Positions 54,455 through 64,000 of a stretch of DNA of 64,000 nucleotides are shown one piece after another. Source of the stretch: Micropterus salmoides. Lineage: Eukaryota > Chordata > Actinopteri > Centrarchiformes > Centrarchidae. Location of the stretch: assembly GCF_014851395.1 (NCBI RefSeq), contig NW_024040485.1:16777087-16841086 (forward strand), in the 5' to 3' direction. A program made the translations under genes and the position numbers. The first letter of the stretch is position 1. Every line of letters starts with the position of its first letter. The notes under the pieces are model-generated. The model saw only the letters and a list, made by a program, of their open reading frames with translations. It ran no database searches and was not told the DNA's origin.

Positions 54455-55275
54455 ACAGTACAATTAAAGCTAGGGTAGGCAACGTTGGAGAGACTAGCAA
54501 GAGACAGTATCCAACTGAATAAATCCCACCCCCTCTCGCCAGGCTGTCGTACAAAGCCACTCCCCAAAACACATTTTCATGTGCTGTCAGACAGGTAGGA
54601 CCTTGTTACAGTCCTGTGACAGCCCCAGATACTGGATTTTTTGTGTCAGAGCATGACCAGTAATAGTAATTGTATCTTTAAAAAACAGCTTCAAAATAAA
54701 TTTGACTTGTCAGGGGAACTAGTTATTGGCACTATGTAACATCAAATTCCTGTCCACGAATGTTTCATGACAATGGAATAATGCTTTATGGCACCAGCAT
54801 CACTCCTTAGCAAGCAAGCTTTAAGAAACAGCAAAATGTATAATGTACAATGTAAGTTCTTTTGAAGAAGCTGCGAAGAGACCGAAGAAGACGTCGGAGG
54901 AAGCAAGGACAAGAAAAAGTTATTGAGCAGGAGACCTGGACAAGAGTACACATTGGACTGGCTTTTACTCGTTTTTGCTTTACCAGCGTGAGCAAAAAGA
55001 GCTGAAAGGATGCAAGGCAGATGGCGAGTTTCAAGCAACATTATGTAAAATTGTGAGCGGGCAACATAACCAGGCTCAGCAGCCTCTGGACATAACATTA
55101 GCTATTGGCAGATGCGAAGAGACAGAAGAGGACGATTAAGGAGGAAGCTGAGAAGAGAAAAAGAGAGTGACCAAACAAGAGGCTCCTGGATGTTGGCGAG
55201 ACCTTTGTAAAATTAAAGGCTACAAGAGAGAGACCGAGCTGGCCTTCTTTCTGTGTATACAGTTGGACTAAGTTA
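54455..55275 (+). repeat. Teleost dispersed repeat (AGCTAGGGTAGGCAACGTTGG start) with coding-like tail
   Basis: The start AAAGCTAGGGTAGGCAACGT and the phrase CCACTCCCCAAAACAC are familiar from a fish interspersed repeat. The right part encodes pieces such as TRVHIGLAFTRF and WRDLCKIKGYKRETELAFFL that match a peptide often linked to this repeat. The basic segment is present twice (54868-54923 and 55112-55170), so the copy is internally duplicated and decayed. Confidence 0.5.
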
Positions 55276-57064
55276 GTATTAAATATATGCTGGCTTGCTA
55301 TGTCTTGTGTTGTCACGTCTGCTTGATGTTTGACTGTTAGCAAAGTTGTTGAGTTGCTAGGTTTTGATCATAAGTAATGCAATCATAACAAATGCAGGTG
55401 GAATCAAATGCCTAATGTTGATTTAATAAGAGATAGACAAGATCGGGCTTCTGAAATCAGCACATTTAGGTACTTTGTCTGTGGCTGTGTTTACAATTTT
55501 TGAATGTTTAGGTGTCAGCAATTTATAGGAATTGCAGCACAGTGATGGCAAAACATTAAAAATTGTTTACTATTGAATCCACATCCAGCCATAACTTTAA
55601 CTCCCAGAGTTCCTTTGCAACAGCAGTACTTATCCCAAAATGTGAGAGGACAAGATGAGAGTACAGTTGATCATCGAAGATTCATTGATACCGTAAAGTT
55701 AAGCCATGCTAAAACACTGAAACCATCTTTAGTCCAGGTTCGCATCACCAGGGTGATAATAGCACCCTGCTAGTTCCAGGAACACCACTAGATGTCCTCC
55801 TTTTGCCACAAGTACTGGCTCATTTTGCAAAACAATAAGTATGACCACATCCATCCCTAAAACACATTTACTATGGTAACTATTATTGAATGAATCAGGG
55901 ATGTGCTTTCTCTTCTCTCTCCCTTCTTTTCCTCTCTTCCTTTCTCTCCTTGCCCCTTGTTTTGTATAGCCTGTATAGGCCTCCTGCTGGTCTTGCAGAT
56001 ATGCTAAAGCCCCGCCACCCACCCCCAGAGAGTATGTAAGCATTAAATAGGAGCTAAGGAGACCCTGTCAGAGCCAGCTGCTGAGGCTTGCAAAATTGAT
56101 GTACAGTAATTTACTAACGTCCCAAGGACATCATTGTAGAGCTATTTTCTCTACTTTTGTCTGTTTTTTTTTATTAGGCCATGGCTGGCTGTATAATTTT
56201 CCTTCTCTATTCTGTGTCTTTTCATTCTGATGCTCTCTTTCTACTGGCAAAACTCCCTCTCTGCCTCCCTCTCTGGGTCTGATGATTTGAAGAAGGTCTT
56301 AAGATGCCCGTAAAATATTCTGAGCTGCTCTCTGTTGACAGAAGACTTGATTGATGCTTTGAGACGAAGTGTGCATCATTGAGAAAATAACTGCTTTGGT
56401 ATGAGCTGGCACCATCAGTGTGAGGATAATATTTATTTGGGACCATAAATTCACTAAGTAAGATACAGTGTAGATCCCCTGTATTTCTGTTTTTTTTTTC
56501 ACAGTGCAGGTCAGAGAATTAGGCATTAGGAAAAAGAAATGTGTTGAAATAACTGAGCTGAGAGTAGAAAATAAGGACTATATCCACAGGCAGCTAGAGC
56601 CAGTAGAAACTTTTTACTTTTATGGTTTCTGTATTTGTTTAAGAAATCTGATTTGAAAATGGATTTACCACAGGGGAACTCAAATGCCTACTAAATGTCA
56701 GAAGCCAAGAATCCACCCGGGCCAAATGACATTTTCTCGCTTACCAATTCCCAGACAACATTACGTGGTTGTTTATTGAAATGCACTTGGCCTTTGGAGT
56801 GCTCTTTTCTGTCTTCTGCTCTTTGTGTTTTAAGATCCATAATCTGTTTTCAGCAGTGTCTGTGTTTGGGTAGAAACTATTTGATCCCTTAAAAACTGAT
56901 GTCTTAAAATATGTAATATATATAGTAGTGTAATAAGTGTAATCATTTCTACATTCTAACTGGGCTTTTTTAAAGCTAAAAACACACTACTTAAATTTAC
57001 TGCCGGGTTGTGAGAGGGAATGATTGCATGTAATGATATTTGATTACACTTAATGTTGCACTCT
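55276..57064. other. Intergenic, no gene seen
   Basis: Short frames only; a C/T-rich patch lies at 55905-55955. No supported exon or RNA gene. Confidence 0.45.
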
Positions 57065-57700
57065 AAAGGAATAGTTTGACATTGTGGCAAATAATACTTA
57101 TTTGCTTTCTTTCTAGATGAGAGAATCGATACTACTCTCGTATCTGTGCGGTAAATGCAGCTACAGCCAGAAGGTGGTTAGCTTATCTTAACATTAAGAC
57201 TGGAAGCGGAGGTGAAACAGCTAGGCTGGCTCTGTCCAAAGTAACAAAATCTGCCCAACCAACACCTGTAAAGGCTCCATAATTTACAGTCTATAAGATG
57301 TTTGTTTAATACGCAGAAAATGTGTTAAAAGGTTTATGTGGGGAACTGGTCAGCTGATTTTGTTTGCTTTGGGCTAGCTAGGAATATCTAGAACATTATT
57401 TTCATAGCATGGGATTCCTAAACAGTTCAAAACAGTGTATATTTTTGACATTTTGGGAAATATTCTTATTCAAGGTTAGTTTTCAATATGTAGCCAGAGC
57501 CAGTAGCAGAATGACTGGAAAGAGGACTTGCTCATAGGCAGATTTTGTTACTTTTGGACTGAGCCAGGCTACCTCCAGTATTCATACTAAGCTAAGCTAA
57601 CCAGCGGCTAGCTGTATTGTCACATTTAACGTACAGATATGAGAGTATCAGTCTTCTCATTCTCAAGTGTATTTCCCAAAATGCCAGACTATTACCCTTT
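57065..57700. mobile_element. Foldback / MITE-like element with about 200-bp inverted arms
   Basis: The left arm starts AAAGGAATAGTTTGACATT and contains GGTTAGCTTATCTTAACATT and CTGGCTCTGTCCAAAGTAAC. The right arm read in reverse gives AAAGGGTAATAGTCTGGCAT, GGTTAGCTTAGCTTAGTATG and CTGGCTCAGTCCAAAAGTAAC in the same order. The total length of 636 bp and lack of coding capacity suggest a non-autonomous element. The family is abundant in teleost genomes, from memory. Confidence 0.7.
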
Positions 57701-59859
57701 GATTGGACTGTTAACTGTTTAAAGATGCCATGGCATAAAATGTTCTGTTGTCTATCTTTAAAGTATATATTCCTCTGTATATCTCTTCCGCTGTAAAGTT
57801 TCACTGCAGTAGTTTTCAGTTTCGGTTTCATTGATTTTGAATGGCCTTCTCTTCCGCTGACTTTCACAGGGAAGACAGCATGCTGTCATACAGTATTTAT
57901 CAATCACACAGCATTTGTATTCTGTTATTTACTGCAATCCCCCTTCTCCTCCTTCCACCCTTTATCTGTGCAGAATTACCCCCATCAACAGTGACAATCA
58001 CTTGTCTCCAGCTTGGTTGACTGGCAAGTATTAGTTTGCTCCCTCTGTCACACTGCGGCATCGTCAATCCAAAACAGCAGGGACTGAGTGGTATGTCAAG
58101 GATGTCAGCAAGTTTTCTCCCTGAGTTGGAAGATGTGTTAGATCTTAGTCAGAGATGAGCATAAATTTGATAGGAGAGGGGCCAAAAATCCATACTGTTG
58201 TCAGTTGTGAATTTAAATCCACATGTGAAAGCCACAATTTGAAGCAACTTTCATAGCATCTGTGTGAGTGTGAAATTGTCAACTATATTTTTTGCAGCAC
58301 ATACAGATATATACGTAAATGCATATGGATGCATTCAACTTCCATGTAACTGAATGAACCCTTTTGAAAAACAAAAAGTTAAACTTGAGCTACTTATTTG
58401 CAGTGATGCCAACTTCTCCATGAAAACTTCATTAAAGTATTTTTAGAACAGAGCACACTGAGTAAACACTAACAGCATCACAGTAAATATTGATTGCCAG
58501 CAACAGTCGACAGCATTTGTTGCGGATTTCCTGCCTTATCTAATCTAGTCATGTCACTGAAATTTGAAGTTGTGTAACTGCAACTGAGATGCTGTTTAAA
58601 GTTTTATGTTTCATGGCAAGTTGACAAGCTGCATATTTGAATCACACAGACCACTGAACTGTCGATATTCTTGGTCCACAAGTTTCCAGTGTGAGACGAA
58701 TGATACCTGACGGATAATATCAACATACAGGATCTCCAGCATATTGCATTCATTCAGCTTCCCTCTGCCTGTTGCTCTCCTCGTCAGGGATAAAACCCTC
58801 AGACTCTAGCAGATCCAGAAAGAGAAAATTTGCTGCATGAGAATTATTTTGTGAATTATTCTTAATATGAAAACATTTTGCACTCTGGCTTGCATACTAA
58901 TACACTACAAGTGAAACAGAAAGAGACAGCAATGAAGAAGTCATTTGAGTTGTAACTCGTGTAATACAATGTACTGAAGATAATGACAGCAAAACTGCAG
59001 AGATATCTGTCATTGAAACATTTCCCATGTTATATTATTTCAACTGTCAGATTCTTAAAAGCATGTTGACTTGCTTCTACTTACTCATTCATAATTTTAC
59101 AGTTTCCTCTTTCGATTTACAGTTGAATGAGCTACAAAATGTGAGAAATTGGTAACAAAACAACTTAAATTAAAATAAACGAAATATCTTTGATTCTTCC
59201 CAGATCCTCTTTCTCACTTTATCTTTATTCTCACTGGAGGGAGACTTGCCTCGATATGGGAAGATTAACAGAGAGACAGAGTAGTTCATGTTTGCAAGAT
59301 CTGACATCTGCTTCTTGTTCCCCTCCCATTCCTGAGTTATAGTCATTCGAATCAAAAAATTTAATCAGCCCCTTAAATGTTAATCCCTGTTGCTCACAAT
59401 TACACACATGCAGAATGGCATTCTGTGGAAAATCAGAGGTGACACAAACCCCCACGTGGCTGTGACACTGCCAGCTTGAGACAGAGACAGTTATCTGTAC
59501 AAGACCGCTGTGTTCCTCCAAATCGACATAGGCATATTACATTTCCACTCTCTGCTTCGCAGCACATTAATATGTCTCCCCAGAAAACATATACACACTT
59601 GTCTATTTGCAGCTTTGTTTTGAAATATTAACAAACAGGAGACAATTCAGACACCAAAACACATAAGTCACAATGCAGATATTGTGCATATGTCACATGG
59701 ATAAAACAGCATACTGTCACTTGTGTATTTGTGTTTTTTAGCCACGTTAATGCATTCAGTCTATGGTGGCTATGACAGTCTGATGGTAAGTTTTGCACTG
59801 TAATATAAAACGTGTGTAAATAAAATTAATTTTCATTTTTTTATTTCTTCATTTAGTGC
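57701..59859. other. Intergenic, no gene seen
   Basis: No convincing gene. Short frames with no recognised motif. Confidence 0.45.
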
Positions 59860-59934
59860 CACTTTTATATAGATTGTTATATTTTATTTCCTATTTTATT
59901 GTTTATGTTCATTTAACTGTGCAGTTCTGTATTA

Positions 59935-60455
59935 TTTAATGACAATAAAGCTGAACCCTTGACCATAAGTCAGTCAGTTCACCTCTTTGGTCCAGACTGA
60001 AATATCTCAACAGCTATTGGATGGATTGCCATACAGATGTTTGTGGCTTCTGCTGACTTTTGTGATCCTGTAACCTTTCCTCCTGCACCAACATGAAGTG
60101 AACATTTGTGGTTTTGAGTGAAATGTCTCTATTAGATGGATTGTCATGATGTTTAGACATTCATGATGAATTGTAATCACTTTGTTCCTGATCACTTATC
60201 AGGTCAACATTTTGCTTTATCCAATACTTTGGTTTATGACTAAATATGTACAAACCAATGGCATCCCTAACAGCCTCAGCTGCACTGTGTAGTGCTAATT
60301 AGCAAATGGTAACATGCTAACCCGCTAAACTAAGATGGTGAACATGCTAAACATCAGTATTTTTGTCATCGTGCGCATGTTAGCATGCTGATAGCATTTA
60401 GCGCAAGGTATCCCTGTGCCTAAATGCAGTTGCATAGACCTTTTAACATGGCTGT
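59935..60455 (+). repeat. Teleost dispersed repeat, best copy in the window (TTAGCATGCT family)
   Basis: A tail-like AATGACAATAAAGCTGAA precedes it. The copy then runs from CAGCTATTGGATGGATTGCC through CCAATACTTTGGTTTATGAC and GCTAATTAGCAAATGGTAAC to TGTTAGCATGCTGATAGC and CCTGTGCCTAAATGCAG. Other copies or pieces lie at 30395-31900 (minus, split) and 62870-63060. Confidence 0.6.
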
Positions 60456-62869
60456 ACTCTTAAGTCCCATTCACAGTGGATTTATTTCTCTCATGGAGGT
60501 GGAGAGATTTTAACATTACCTTATCTGGTCAGTGATTTTAATCCCACCCAGAGCGCATAGGCGGGTAATTTTCCACTTTTCCCGCAGTAATAATTACAGA
60601 CACAATTACTGTCTTGTTTTCAGCTAAATTGCTGGTCCTCCTGTTAAATCCCGTCCAGAGTAATGTCCTTGTAATTTAAAGTGGGTTTTTTTGCCACAGG
60701 AAGAGCTAGGGGAATGAAGGAAATATGTCTGCACGTTGTAATTTTGCGATTGTTAAAATGTCGTCCAGATCCATGAGTTAAATTACAGCCGAGCACAGTG
60801 AATATTTTATTAGATTTGTTTCTCTACAGTGAACTGAATCACCTTGACTCTGAATCACGTGAAAATGAAACAGTCTTTGTAGATTCAATTCTTTTTACTG
60901 GGAGCAACTCCTTGTTTGAGTCAGCCCTTTATTCTGTGGAAGCTAAGACATTCAGTTACACTAGCTTTCTAGCTGAGCTGCACTACTGGGGCCACTGCAT
61001 TCACTAGTTTTCCTTGACCTCAGATGACCAAAACAGGCAGCCAAAACAACAATGTGCTGGACACAGAAGTGGTGTCATCTTTATAGCCTTAGCTATAATC
61101 TATATCTCTGCCAACCCCATTTCCTTCTCTAATATCTTCATCAATTCCCTTCTCCTGCCATCTATTTTATGCTACATTACAAAGTGCAATTTGAGTGGTG
61201 CTTTGATCCAGCTTTACAGCACTGAAATTGAACATTTTTATTATTCCTCACCACCACCCAGATACAGTCCCTCACTGTCTTCCTAGATCAATTCCTTGTT
61301 CCCTTCTTTCATCAGTGTATAATGGTCCTTGCCCCCTTTGTTCTTTCAGTTACCTGTTTTTGACGCATTTCCAGTTTCCCCTTTGCCACATCCATTCAAT
61401 CATTTTCTCTCTTTGGATGTACTTCTACCTTTTTATCTATCCATCATTCCCCATCTCTTGCATCATCCATCTGCTCCCCGTCCTTCCATCCTATTGTTGC
61501 TTTACATGCCACACATGAAGTAATTGGATTTCAAAAAAGTAGACATTTGTTGGCTCCAATGCTCTGAGGCAGCACGTTATTCAGATCAAGGCTTTGTGTG
61601 TGTGTATTTGTGTGTGTTGAGAGACCATACTTGCTTTAGATGAGCTAGTGATTCCAAGGTCATGAGAGGGATACACCATGGGAATCATGAATATGTATAA
61701 AATATCATTTGTTTCAATGAAGGGGTTGTCAGGTTAAATACCACTACTGAGTACAGATAAAAGTAATGAAAGTGGCAGGTTTATCTTTCCATCTTAAAGC
61801 AGTCGTTCATATACATGCTGTGCATGCTAACTTCCAGAAATATTCTACTGTCATTCTGCTACCAGTATTATGTAATTACTTTATTCTTATTCTCATAATA
61901 GAGGTCAACAGTATTTGGACGAGGGGATGTTACTGCTCCAAACAAACTGAACTATTGAAGAGGTAAGAATGAGGACTTTCCTTGACATTATGACTACGAA
62001 TGATATTATGGGTATCTGACAATAACAGCTTATATTTCAGGTCCTGAAGGTTTGTAGAAGCCGTGAGTGATACAAAGAGCTTGAATATTATTTACTGAAA
62101 TGGCACCTCTTCAAGGTCCATAGGTTGTTTCTTCATGGTGAACCCCCATGTGAAGTCACGGTGATGACATTACAGCATGCATACTGCTCCCTGACTGTGT
62201 AGAGAACAAGAGAGAGTAATGTGATACACCAGGTACATTATGGTGTCTGTAGCAGTGACTCTATCAACTTACAGTGCCATTAAACCAAGGGCAAAGTGAA
62301 CATTCTTCTCTGTGAAGTCCATTCACAGATCATATAAAAGGATATATGGTGTGTGTAATGGTGTTTGATAAGCTCTCTGAAATAATTATCATTGGCCCTG
62401 CTTGACCTTGCTGGCACAACACTGGTTTGCAATGCACTGCACTCACTTGTACTATAGACCTGCATGTCGCTTTAAAAGTAAGAATATAATTACAAAGTTT
62501 AGTTAATTACAGTATGTATGACGCACTGCTGCCCAAGTGACAAGTGCAGAAGTTATGACATCTTAAGCTGTATGAACTCTGTGAATACTATATTGCAAAA
62601 TCCTGGTTTCTTTCCGACAGTTCTGTGTCTCCTTTACTGTTACAGGCAATGTTTTGCTTGAGTGTGTTGCATAAACATCAGACAGCTCCCAGTGGCATAA
62701 GAAGCACTCACACCACATCTGCTCCACTGTAAAATCACTAGTTAAGTCAAGATACAGACAATAAATCTTCAGCTACAGACCTCTCACTAGTTTTTAAAAC
62801 CTGGAGATGTGCTTGAAAGTCAGCAAGTGGAACTTGGGTTCAGATTTCCAAGGTCAAGAATTAACATCA
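60456..62869. other. Intergenic, no gene seen
   Basis: Includes a pyrimidine-rich stretch (61245-61500) that opens long frames by composition only. No supported exon. Confidence 0.45.
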
Positions 62870-63060
62870 AGATGGATTGACACAAAATTTTGTACAGACA
62901 TTCAAGGTTCCCAGACAATGTAGCCTACTGACTTTCGGGGTCCACTCACACTTGTAATTTTTTGCGAAATGTCTTGACAACTATTGGATGGATTGTGATT
63001 AGATTTTATGCAGATATTTGTGCCTCCCTCAGGATTACTTGTAATAACTTTTGGTCACCA
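62870..63060 (+). repeat. Partial copy of the TTGGATGGATTG dispersed repeat
   Basis: Two overlapping head pieces occur: GATGGATTGACACAAAATTT, then CTATTGGATGGATTGTGATT. Both resemble the start of the repeat at 60000. Confidence 0.5.
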
Positions 63061-63900
63061 GTACCAGACCATCTTCGTACAGGTCCTCTGTGCAAGCAGC
63101 TTATTAAGATCCATGTTTATATTTATTGTTAGGTGGGCACCTCTAGTATTTAACTGTGTAACTAAAGTCATTTTTAATGCGCTTGAATTTTAATTAAACA
63201 ATATGCCAGTTTGAACATTTATGATTGAGTGGCTGGAATACATTGATGAGTGATGTAATACATTGCAACACCCTGAGTCTTTGAAATACACTTACATATT
63301 CCATCAGTCACTCTCTCTTTAAAAAGAAAGAGCAGCTTGCTATGCATGTGTGGATCTAATGGACACTACACATCTAGCACTTCAGCTTTAATGGACAATA
63401 TGCAAAATATTTCACAAATTATTTTTACTTCTGTCTGGGGAAATAAACTTTAGAAAAAGGCACAGTGTCAGTACAGTACATCGCAACGTACAAACAAAAC
63501 TGAACAAGCTTTTACATGCACAGTTACAGTCCTGTAAAAAGTGTTGGCTGTCCAATTTGGCATATGAGTGTTATATCAATTCCTCCAGCCTCATCCTTTG
63601 CAACACCCTGACACCGAAGTATGAATTCGACTTCATGCTGTTGAAGTGAGAGTAGAGGTTGGGAGGGATGATGTTTGGGAATAATTGAGAGGGAGGCGAG
63701 GGGGTAAATGGAAGCAATGTTTAAAATTATAATTTAGTTCTGTCTACACATTGCTTCTTCTCGCCTGGAGCTCAGTGTTGCTCACAGTTTGCTATTTGTT
63801 ACTCTCTCTGTGTCTCTCTTATTACTGGGATCTTATGGTAAATCCTAAAGGTAAAATCCTTGTCTATTAAACCAGCCTCTAAAGCTCTCCCATGAAACCG

Positions 63901-63919
63901 TGTGTGTGTGTGTGTGTCA
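63901..63919. repeat. (GT)n microsatellite
   Basis: About nine GT units lie near the right edge. The flanking 63061-64000 shows no gene. Confidence 0.85.
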
Positions 63920-64000
63920 GTCATGCTGATGGAGCTGCTTGTGTGTGTACATTGCATTTATACATGCATGTGCATGTTTATGATATATCTGCCTGTATGT

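Noticed and set aside
61228..61523. Overlapping open frames in pyrimidine-rich DNA
   Set aside because: Open because of low A and G content; no motif, splice support or conservation evidence.

Overview
The window is eukaryotic and almost certainly from a teleost fish, probably a percomorph. The signs are long introns with GT-AG borders, a fish-like angiomotin gene, CA/GT microsatellites, and remnants of DIRS, Ty3/gypsy, Tc1-like and several teleost-type dispersed repeats. No bacterial features (operons, ribosome binding sites, CRISPR) apply. All gene and domain assignments come from reading the sequence and from memory of protein families; no database search was run.

Layout. 1-7005: the 3' ten exons and 3' UTR of an AMOTL2-type angiomotin gene (+), cut by the left edge. 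8130-11291: a decayed DIRS-type tyrosine-recombinase retrotransposon (-). 15.1-51.8 kb: three tandem paralogues (+), here called A, B and C, of an unusual gene. Each has five coding exons encoding an N-terminal THAP zinc finger, a small CPxCG/CxxC module like one I remember from THAP-bearing (Kolobok-like) transposases, an acidic stretch, six C2H2 zinc fingers and a basic tail with AT-hooks. B (693 aa) and C (691 aa) are intact; A is broken by two frame changes. The three share a block upstream of the ATG and their splice phases.

Mobile DNA fills the spaces. A Tc1-like element lies directly behind A. Between B and C lie a THAP-carrying element with an 8-bp target duplication, a minus-strand coding remnant split by a terminal-inverted-repeat element, the 3' half of a chromodomain Ty3/gypsy element with its LTR, an undefined region with a perfect 38-bp inverted repeat, and a solo LTR with a 5-bp duplication inside a remnant of a multicopy teleost protein family. 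From 52 kb to the right end I see no convincing gene, only dispersed repeats, including a foldback element at 57.1-57.7 kb.

The most interesting item is the A-B-C cluster: a transposase-like N-terminus joined to a C2H2 array and AT-hooks, tandemly copied, with different exons giving different paralogue relationships. A role as chromatin or transposon-directed DNA-binding proteins is inference only.
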